In this document: piece after piece, positions 1-5,357 of the stretch
Layout: every line of letters begins with the position of its first letter
Position numbering within the stretch: the stretch's first letter is position 1
Assembly: GCA_023229045.1 (NCBI GenBank)
Contig: JALOAB010000022.1
Location: 1 to 18,576, forward strand
DNA from: Fidelibacterota bacterium
Lineage (GTDB): Bacteria; Fidelibacterota; UBA2242
Length of the DNA: 18,576 nucleotides
Direction of reading: 5' to 3'
Program-made: the position numbers and the translations under genes
Notes under the pieces: model-generated
Told to the model about the DNA's origin: nothing
Seen by the model: the letters and a program-made list of their open reading frames with translations, nothing else
Database searches by the model: none

Positions 1-152
1 TCGTCGATCTGTTTATGTTTATCACGCGTAAAATCCCGCAGATTCCAGACATTAAACTCGACGCCTCCGTTTTCGACGGCTTTGCGAAACATGCTTTCTG
101 CCAGACAGGCTGTAATCATTCCCGGGAAAGCGGTTACGATATAGATTTTCAT
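1..152 (-). CDS. trmD: tRNA (guanine37-N1)-methyltransferase TrmD, N-terminal part
   Basis: Reading leftward from an ATG at 152..150, about 50 codons are visible before the window edge. The product begins MKIYIVTAFPGM and contains NLRDFTRDKHKQIDD. This matches the N-terminus of TrmD, which in E. coli reads SLFPEMF and later PRDFTHDRHRTVDD. TrmD methylates N1 of G37 in tRNAs, using S-adenosylmethionine, and prevents +1 frameshifting. Its ATG overlaps the rimM stop codon (ATGA), so translation is probably coupled. The position after rimM is the classic rpsP-rimM-trmD order. The SAM-binding knot and C-terminal domain lie outside the window, so integrity cannot be judged. Confidence 0.93.
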   Translation of the reverse strand, partial: MKIYIVTAFPGMITACLAESMFRKAVENGGVEFNVWNLRDFTRDKHKQID

Positions 153-655
153 ACAGGAAATAAACCTTCGATAGCTTTAAAAATAACGGTCTGATGGTCA
201 TGATCGATCCGCTCGATCAGCTCGGCAACGGCTGGCACCAGGATGGTTCTCTTTTTAAATCGCACGACGAACAGCGCCTGCGGATGGATTTTATCGATTG
301 ACTCAATAATGCCAAAATCGGCAGAGGAATCAATTACTCTGACCCGGTAGCCGATTAGATCGAATAATGCATCCGCCGCGTCATTATCTGTCGGAATAAA
401 AACTATAAGTCCGCAAAGATAATCTGCTTCTTCTCGGGAATTAATCTCTCGCAATTTCAAATATACATTTTTGGCGCTAATCTGCAGGTTATCGACGAGC
501 CACGGTCGTGCGGTCTGCTCATTTTCGCCCAGCCAAAGCACCTTTGGCATATTATTGAGCTCTTTTTTCAGAGAGCCGAGTCTTAAAAGGACTGTCCCCT
601 TTAAGCCATGACTTTTCAAAATGGATCCCAACGGCGACAGTACCAAACGATCCAT
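149..655 (-). CDS. rimM: Ribosome maturation factor RimM
   Basis: The 168-residue product has the usual RimM length. An N-terminal RimM barrel (about residues 5-85) contains the signature SHGLKG near residues 15-20. The C-terminal half (about 95-168) is a PRC-barrel with the typical ending LVPAVAELIERID and EGLFPV. RimM binds ribosomal protein S19 and helps mature the head of the 30S subunit. The gene lies 8 nt after khpA and overlaps trmD by four bases. No strong Shine-Dalgarno sequence precedes its ATG, so coupling to khpA translation is likely. Identification rests on both domains and on operon position. Confidence 0.95.
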   Translation of the reverse strand: MDRLVLSPLGSILKSHGLKGTVLLRLGSLKKELNNMPKVLWLGENEQTARPWLVDNLQISAKNVYLKLREINSREEADYLCGLIVFIPTDNDAADALFDLIGYRVRVIDSSADFGIIESIDKIHPQALFVVRFKKRTILVPAVAELIERIDHDHQTVIFKAIEGLFPV

Positions 656-663
656 TTTAAAAC

Positions 664-897
664 TTATTCGATGATTTCTAAGATCGCTCTTTTTTGACCT
701 TGTTTGGCGGCGGCGGCAGTTAATAATGTCCTAATAGCCCGAGCGGTTCGCCCTTTCTTACCAATCACTTTGCCAAGGTCGCCTTCTTTGACCGAGAGTT
801 CCAGTATGGTAGTTTTTTCACTATCCACCTGTACCACTTTGACTTCGTCCGGATGATCTACTAATTTTTTTACGATAATTTCAACGAACTCTTTCAT
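664..897 (-). CDS. khpA: KH-domain RNA-binding protein KhpA (YlqC family)
   Basis: This is a 77-residue single type-II KH domain protein. The RNA-binding GxxG loop is GKKG at about residues 46-49, within LGKVIGKKGRTARAIRTLL. The family is small and sits between rpsP and rimM in many bacteria. In Firmicutes KhpA partners with KhpB and affects cell elongation and small RNAs; here only RNA binding can be claimed. I chose the ATG at 897 because AGGAG ends 8 nt upstream of it. An in-frame GTG three codons earlier (906) lies almost on top of that site and is a poorer start. The C-terminus ends immediately after the KH fold. Confidence 0.9.
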   Translation of the reverse strand: MKEFVEIIVKKLVDHPDEVKVVQVDSEKTTILELSVKEGDLGKVIGKKGRTARAIRTLLTAAAAKQGQKRAILEIIE

Positions 898-1001
898 CAC
901 TATCACTCCTCTATTCTGATTTCAGTTGACATTAGTCTCTCAAAAAACTGCCTATGAAATTTAGTAATAAATGCTTAAAGAATCCCGTTTTAATTAAAAT
1001 A

Positions 1002-1019
1002 CTCAGTCTTTCGGCTGAG
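1002..1019 (-). terminator. Hairpin at the rpsP stop codon, possible attenuator or weak terminator
   Basis: On the minus strand CTCAG and CTGAG form a 5-bp stem. A C/A mismatch and a further C-G pair close a GAAA (GNRA-type) tetraloop. The stem contains the rpsP stop codon and is followed by T-rich TATTTTAATT. The stem is short for an intrinsic terminator, so partial termination or 3'-end protection of the ffh-rpsP message is more likely than a full stop. The remaining gap to khpA (898-1001) is AT-rich, includes a 12-bp palindrome TTTTAATTAAAA at 988-999, and shows no convincing promoter. Confidence 0.35.
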
Positions 1020-1620
1020 ATTCTTCGGTCTCTTCCTGGGAGCTTTCCGGTTCTTCTTCCTTTGTTACTTCCTCAGATGTCTCCGGTTCGGATTCTTTTT
1101 CTTCTTTTATAGAATCCTCGGATTGAGCTTCTGCCAGTTCAGGTTCGATTTCTGGCACCTCTTCCTCGGAGACTGCCGAAGTTTCTTCCGGCGCCTCGGT
1201 CTCAGGGCTTGCTTCTTCTTCAGTTGCTTTGACCGCTTTAGTCTTTTTGCCGGTAGTCTTTTGGGGTTTTTCTTCAACCTCAACGGCTTCAGCGCTTTGC
1301 TTGCGTGAAAGTTCCCACTTCTGGATTTCGATATTTCTGGCCTGGTCGCTGACCTTATTACGAATCAGATGCCATTCCAGTGCAATTCCTTCTTTCTGCA
1401 AAAGATTGAATACGGTATCCGAAGGGATTGCGCCTTTTTCCAACCAATCGAGTACTTTTTCTTTATCGATCTTGACGGTCGCCGGTTTAGTCAAAGGATC
1501 GTAATAGCCAACTTTGTCAAGATACCGTCCATCGCGACGGCTTTTGGTATCAATTGCTACGATTCGATAAAAAGGTTTCTTTTTTCTGCCCATCCGTAGT
1601 AATCTGATTTTTACTGCCAC
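1003..1620 (-). CDS. rpsP: Ribosomal protein bS16 with long acidic C-terminal tail
   Basis: Residues 1-82 are a standard bS16 core: start MAVKIRLLRMGRKKKPFYRI, then DGRYLDKVGYYDP and a helix ending near LLQKEG. bS16 binds 16S rRNA and is needed for 30S assembly. The protein is 205 residues, more than twice the usual 80-90. After a charged helical linker (about 83-115) comes a Lys-rich patch (KTTGKKTKAVK, 121-131). A low-complexity tail follows, with about 30 Glu in the last 75 residues. Bacteroidota S16 proteins also carry extensions, so this is consistent with that lineage. The start is GTG, placed by AGGAGG six bases upstream. The gene lies 17 nt after ffh. Confidence 0.95.
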   Translation of the reverse strand: MAVKIRLLRMGRKKKPFYRIVAIDTKSRRDGRYLDKVGYYDPLTKPATVKIDKEKVLDWLEKGAIPSDTVFNLLQKEGIALEWHLIRNKVSDQARNIEIQKWELSRKQSAEAVEVEEKPQKTTGKKTKAVKATEEEASPETEAPEETSAVSEEEVPEIEPELAEAQSEDSIKEEKESEPETSEEVTKEEEPESSQEETEESQPKD

Positions 1621-1637
1621 TAAGTGCCTCCTTTTAT

Positions 1638-2963
1638 TTATAGTCCTAATCCGTAGGCAGACATGTTTTTTGGCAATTTCATGCGTCCCATCTGTTTCAT
1701 CAGTTTAGTTATCTGCCAGTATTGATTGAGCAGGCGATTGACATCCTGCGGCTGAGTACCACTACCCAGTGCGATCCGACGTCGCCGACTGCCATTTATA
1801 ATATCCGGTTTAATTCGTTCGGAGCGCGTCATCGATTGAATTATCGCCTCCGCTTTATGAAGTTCTTTTTCACCTACTTTTTGATTGCCCGGATGCATTT
1901 TGGCCATTCCAGGTAAATGATCTATAAGGTTATCGAGTGGTCCCAATTTTTTTACCTGTTTCAACTGTAATAGAAAATCTTCCAGGGTGAACCGTTCTTT
2001 TTTGAATTTTTTCTCCAAACCAATCATGGCTTCTGTATCGATGTTCGCCTGGACTTTTTCGACCAGCGAAACGACATCGCCCATTCCAAGAATGCGTCCG
2101 GCAATTCTTTCCGGATGAAAAATCTCAAAATCACTGATCTTTTCGCCGGTACCCATGTACATAATCGGTTTGGCAGTAGTTTTTACGATAGTTAAGGCCG
2201 CACCGCCGCGCGCATCACTGTCCATTTTGGTCAGAATTATACCGTCGACATCGATCTGCTCATTGAAAGAAGTCGCCGTGTTGACGGCATCCTGACCAGT
2301 CATTCCATCGACGACCAGCAGAATATTGTGCGGTTTAATTACGGACTTGATAGTCTTCAATTCTGCCATCATTTTCTCATCGATATGCAGGCGTCCGGCA
2401 GTGTCGATAATCAGAGTATCGCGATGTTGCTGACGGGCGAAGGTGATTGCGTCCTGGATGCGTCCGACTACTTCGCTATTTTGCCTAAAGCACGGCACCG
2501 CGATCTGTTTGGCTAAAGTTTCCAGCTGTTCTTCGGCGGCCGGGCGATAGATATCGACTGGCACTAAAACCGGTGTATGATTTTTCTGCATCAGATGATG
2601 AGCCAGTTTAGCGGCGCAGGTCGTTTTACCGCTACCTTGCAGACCAGCCAGCAGGATGATTGACGGCGGAATAGCGGCTTCCTTTAAATTGCGATTTTTA
2701 TCACCGAGCAAGTGAGTTAATTCATCATTAATGATTTTTACGACCAGCTGCCCGGGCGTCAGGCTTTTCGCAACAGTGACACCGATCGCTTTTTCCTGAA
2801 CCGCCTGAACAAATTCCTTGACGACTTTATAATTGACATCGGCTTCCAGCAATACCCGTCGGATCTGCCGCATCGTGTCGGCGATATTACTCTCGGTAAT
2901 CCGCCCTTCTCCGCGCAGGGATTTTATTATTGTACCGAAACCATTTTGTAGTTGTTCAAACAT
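1638..2963 (-). CDS. ffh: Signal recognition particle protein Ffh (SRP54 GTPase)
   Basis: This 441-residue protein has the full Ffh layout. A helical N domain (about 1-85) is followed by the G domain with P-loop GLQGSGKTT (about 107-115), DIYRPAA, DTAGR (187-191), TKMD (245-248) and a closing GTGE. The C-terminal methionine-rich M domain (about 320-441) includes the RNA-binding segment SRRRRIALGSGT. With 4.5S RNA, Ffh binds signal sequences on the ribosome and delivers them to FtsY at the membrane. I start it at the ATG 2963, giving the usual MFEQL beginning. An in-frame TTG at 2981 would add six residues. Neither start has a clear Shine-Dalgarno sequence. It is the first gene of the leftward operon. 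Confidence 0.96.
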   Translation of the reverse strand: MFEQLQNGFGTIIKSLRGEGRITESNIADTMRQIRRVLLEADVNYKVVKEFVQAVQEKAIGVTVAKSLTPGQLVVKIINDELTHLLGDKNRNLKEAAIPPSIILLAGLQGSGKTTCAAKLAHHLMQKNHTPVLVPVDIYRPAAEEQLETLAKQIAVPCFRQNSEVVGRIQDAITFARQQHRDTLIIDTAGRLHIDEKMMAELKTIKSVIKPHNILLVVDGMTGQDAVNTATSFNEQIDVDGIILTKMDSDARGGAALTIVKTTAKPIMYMGTGEKISDFEIFHPERIAGRILGMGDVVSLVEKVQANIDTEAMIGLEKKFKKERFTLEDFLLQLKQVKKLGPLDNLIDHLPGMAKMHPGNQKVGEKELHKAEAIIQSMTRSERIKPDIINGSRRRRIALGSGTQPQDVNRLLNQYWQITKLMKQMGRMKLPKNMSAYGLGL

Positions 2964-3009
2964 TGTTCTGACTAAATTCAATAAAGCGGGTAAATTTAAT
3001 TTTTATAAT

Positions 3010-3025
3010 TTCCTTATGCAAGGAA
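3010..3025. repeat. 6-bp inverted repeat upstream of ffh
   Basis: TTCCTT, a 4-nt spacer and AAGGAA form a perfect dyad in the gap between divergent ffh and the GH5 gene. It lies about 47 nt upstream of the ffh ATG, so it could be an operator or a 5'-UTR hairpin. Nothing further supports a function. Confidence 0.3.
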
Positions 3026-3057
3026 TTATCCTCATATGTTATGTCAGCAGGATTAAT

Positions 3058-3086
3058 TTGAAATTTAATAGTCTATGTATTATCTT
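3058..3086 (+). promoter_or_regulatory. Putative sigma-70-type promoter for the GH5 gene
   Basis: TTGAAA (3058-3063) is a five-of-six match to the -35 consensus. An exact 17-nt spacer separates it from TATCTT (3081-3086), a four-of-six match to -10. It would start transcription about 28 nt before the GH5 ATG and leave room for the GAGG ribosome binding site. The match is modest, and AT-rich intergenic DNA produces such matches by chance. Confidence 0.4.
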
Positions 3087-3092
3087 TCATTC

Positions 3093-3104
3093 AATCGATA
3101 ATTC
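3093..3104 (+). repeat. 12-bp direct repeat, copy 1, before the GH5 gene
   Basis: AATCGATAATTC is repeated exactly at 4145-4156. This copy ends 16 nt before the GH5 ATG; the other begins 2 nt after its stop codon. The arrangement resembles a target duplication or recombination scar bracketing the gene, but it may be chance. Confidence 0.5.
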
Positions 3105-3120
3105 AAATTGAGGTTGTTAA

Positions 3121-4143
3121 ATGAACAGGACAAATCTTAGTGTCATCTTAATACTCGGAATATTTTTAAGTAAGGGTTGTTCCAAGGTGCCCGGCGTGGA
3201 TTCAATATCTTTTGAAATTAATCAAAAACTCAATCCCGGCATCAACATCGGCAATGCTCTGGAAGCGCCCAATGAAGGCGACTGGGGCGTAATAATCGAG
3301 GATGAGTTCTTCCCTCTGATAAAATCGGCCGGTTTCAATTCGGTCCGGCTACCGATAAGCTGGTCGACAAACTCAGATGTCAATCCGCCTTATGCCATCT
3401 CGACCGACTTTATGAATCGGGTACGTCATGTTGTCGATACAGCTCTCGACAACGATTTGCTAGTTGTAGTCAACGTCCAACATTTTCAGGAAATTTATAC
3501 CGAACCGGTTAAAAATAAACCGCGCCTGCTGGCATTCTGGCGTCAGATCGGTCTGGTTTTCAAGGATTATCCACCAGAATTGCTCTTCGAACCACTCAAC
3601 GAACCGCACTTCAACCTTACTCCCGAATTGTGGAACGAATGGATTCCGGAATTGATCGATTCAATCCGGGGCACGAACCCAAACCGCACTCTGGTGATCG
3701 GAACGGCTGATTGGGGCGGAATCTGGAAAATGAAACAACTGACACTACCCGCCGAAGAACGCAATCTGATCCTGGCAATTCACTATTATGAACCATTCAG
3801 ATTCACGCATCAAGGCGCCGAATGGGAAAAAGAAAGCAATGACTGGCTGGGGCGCACCTGGACTAAAACCTCTGACCAGATGAAAGAACTCAATAAACAT
3901 TTTAAAATGATCAGGAAATTTGCCGACTCATTAGGCGTGCCTGTCTATATTGGAGAATATGGATGTTATCACCGCGCACCCGAAGAGTCCCGACTGATCT
4001 GGACAAAAACCGTATCCGAACAATGCGAAAAATTCGGATACAGTCGCGCCTACTGGGAATTTTGTTCCGGTTTTGGGATTTATGATACCTCTGCCAAACA
4101 ATGGCGTGAGCCACTACGTACCGCCGTCGTTGGTTCGAAGTGA
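3121..4143 (+). CDS. Lipoprotein glycoside hydrolase family 5 (endoglucanase, GH5_25-like)
   Basis: This 340-residue TIM-barrel enzyme is likely to cleave beta-1,4-glucans or mannans. The N-terminal hydrophobic segment ends in LSKGC (Cys20), an imperfect lipobox, so the enzyme is probably lipid-anchored outside the cytoplasm. GINIGNALEAPNEGDWG (40-56), VRLPISW (75-81), NEP with acid/base Glu161, HYY (221-223), FTHQGAEW (228-235), IGEYG with nucleophile Glu279 and AYWEFCSGFG (310-319) closely resemble Thermotoga maritima Cel5A, the GH5_25 type. The usual paired His after strand 3 reads NVQHF (118-122), so the first is Gln120. GAGG lies 7 nt before the ATG. The gene is convergent with lepB and unrelated in function to both neighbours. 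Family is certain; substrate is inferred. Confidence 0.92.
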   Translation: MNRTNLSVILILGIFLSKGCSKVPGVDSISFEINQKLNPGINIGNALEAPNEGDWGVIIEDEFFPLIKSAGFNSVRLPISWSTNSDVNPPYAISTDFMNRVRHVVDTALDNDLLVVVNVQHFQEIYTEPVKNKPRLLAFWRQIGLVFKDYPPELLFEPLNEPHFNLTPELWNEWIPELIDSIRGTNPNRTLVIGTADWGGIWKMKQLTLPAEERNLILAIHYYEPFRFTHQGAEWEKESNDWLGRTWTKTSDQMKELNKHFKMIRKFADSLGVPVYIGEYGCYHRAPEESRLIWTKTVSEQCEKFGYSRAYWEFCSGFGIYDTSAKQWREPLRTAVVGSK

Positions 4144-4144
4144 T

Positions 4145-4156
4145 TAATCGATAATT
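4145..4156 (+). repeat. 12-bp direct repeat, copy 2, after the GH5 gene
   Basis: This is an exact second copy of AATCGATAATTC, beginning 2 nt after the GH5 stop. Similarity continues weakly a few bases to the right (ATT in both copies after two mismatches). The rest of the convergent gap (4157-4231) holds only a 6-bp dyad, ATCGGA/TCCGAT at 4215-4232, without a T tract, so no clear terminator is seen. Confidence 0.5.
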
Positions 4157-4231
4157 CGGATTTACAAAACACAGCTCGGCTAAAATTCATGGTCTTCCGA
4201 CTGAGTTAATGATAATCGGAAATTTATCCGA

Positions 4232-5092
4232 TCAGGCAACCACCCTACCGATGCGGTTCCAGCGGATTTTATCAAAAAGGCGATACAGTGGGACATTTTT
4301 ATCCCAGGACATGAAACAGATAATCGGCTTGCCCAGGATCAGATTATCCGGCACAAATCCCCAATATCGACTATCATAACTATTATCGCGATTATCGCCC
4401 ATCATGAAATAGTGATCCTGGGTGACGATATAATAGCCGGCTTCCTGCCCGTCGATATACATTTTGGTGCCCGTTGAATAAAATTTCTTATGGGCTAATT
4501 CCACAACATTCCTGATATAACCGATAGGATACTGCCCGAAATAAAGCGTATCGCCTTTCGCCGGAACGTACAGTGGACCAAAATTATCCGCATTGCCAGA
4601 ATTATATGGAAAAATCCCCGGCTCTTTCCAGTAAGCAGGATATGTAATGGATCTGATAAATTGGGAGTTTTTGGGATTATTGAAGAGCTGATTGTCAACA
4701 TATAACAACTTGCCCCTGACTTCCACAGTCTGTCCGGGTCCGGCCACACAGCGTTTGACGTAATTCAGCGCCGGGTCGATCGGAAATCTGAATATGACGA
4801 TATCGCCTTTTTGCGGCTTCTTAAAACCAGGTAAACGAAACGAAGGTATCTGGAAACCATGTTTAGTCCACGGAATACCAATCCAGATCGGCGTTCGGGC
4901 TCCGAACACAAACTGATTTCCGAGTAGAAGATCACCGGTCATAATTGTATTTTCCATCGATCCGGTCGGAACCATGTAGGACGCAATGATCGTATTCTTC
5001 AAACCCAGCGCTATCAGAATAATGATAATCCAGCTTTTTACTTCCAGCCAGATTTTATTTTTCGTTTTAGCAGTGTCTTTTCCGTTCTTCAT
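4232..5092 (-). CDS. lepB: Signal peptidase I (LepB), Bacteroidota-like form
   Basis: LepB is a membrane-bound serine protease that removes signal peptides from exported proteins. One transmembrane segment (about 20-38) precedes VPTGSMENTI with catalytic Ser45. The general base Lys113 lies in YVKRCVAGPG, and the conserved box GDNRDNSYDSRYWG covers 232-245. Between FGPLYVPAKGDT (171-182) and the GDNR box is an extra segment of about 45 residues. As I recall, Bacteroidota enzymes carry this insertion and the E. coli type does not. At 286 residues it appears complete. AAGGGAAG precedes the ATG. It is convergent with the GH5 gene and divergent from porU, so probably monocistronic. Confidence 0.95.
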   Translation of the reverse strand: MKNGKDTAKTKNKIWLEVKSWIIIILIALGLKNTIIASYMVPTGSMENTIMTGDLLLGNQFVFGARTPIWIGIPWTKHGFQIPSFRLPGFKKPQKGDIVIFRFPIDPALNYVKRCVAGPGQTVEVRGKLLYVDNQLFNNPKNSQFIRSITYPAYWKEPGIFPYNSGNADNFGPLYVPAKGDTLYFGQYPIGYIRNVVELAHKKFYSTGTKMYIDGQEAGYYIVTQDHYFMMGDNRDNSYDSRYWGFVPDNLILGKPIICFMSWDKNVPLYRLFDKIRWNRIGRVVA

Positions 5093-5112
5093 TTCTTCCC
5101 TTTGCTAATCTA

Positions 5113-5121
5113 ATTGTAACA
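5113..5121 (-). promoter_or_regulatory. Possible extended -10 promoter for lepB
   Basis: On the minus strand TGTTACAAT is a TGn-extended -10 element (TACAAT, five of six). The -35 position at 17 nt (TTTCTT) is poor. It would place the start about 14 nt before the lepB ATG, with the AAGGGAAG site just inside the leader. The rest of the 265-nt divergent gap toward porU is AT-rich, and I found no confident porU promoter there. Confidence 0.3.
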
Positions 5122-5357
5122 TTTAATTCGTGCCAAAGAAAAAAGTTCGCAGAGTATAAAGAAAAATTTGCTGAAAGGCTTAAAAAAACTTTTATTTCCG
5201 TTGCAATTTCTGCCGCCGTTTTTTGCGACGATTCAAACCAGATCAAACGCGATGGAACTTAACCCGAGCTTAGTACTTTAATCTTGGAAATAGTTGTTAT
5301 CGTACGTAATTGCATATCAGAAATCATCAACGTAAATTCCCGCGAGTTTTAGACAAC

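Noticed and set aside
904..965. TTGACA at about 927 on the plus strand as a promoter antisense to the operon.
   Set aside because: No acceptable -10 element lies 16-18 nt downstream, and there is no gene on that strand.
1123..1504. Open frames on the plus strand rich in Phe/Ser/Leu, opposite rpsP.
   Set aside because: They are the antisense reading of the Glu/Lys-rich S16 tail; the low complexity comes from that tail.
4211..4234. Inverted repeat ATCGGA/TCCGAT between the convergent GH5 and lepB genes, as a bidirectional terminator.
   Set aside because: The stem is only 6 bp with two AT ends, no T tract follows on either strand, and it runs into the lepB stop codon.
5113..5137. TTGGCACG on the minus strand upstream of lepB resembles the -24 half of a sigma-54 promoter.
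   Set aside because: The required GC at the -12 position is absent (sequence reads AAATG), and no activator site or regulator is nearby.
5310..5357. A TTG-initiated extension of porU by 16 residues.
   Set aside because: It would put a polar, basic segment in front of a clean signal peptide that begins at ATG 5358, and it lacks a ribosome binding site.
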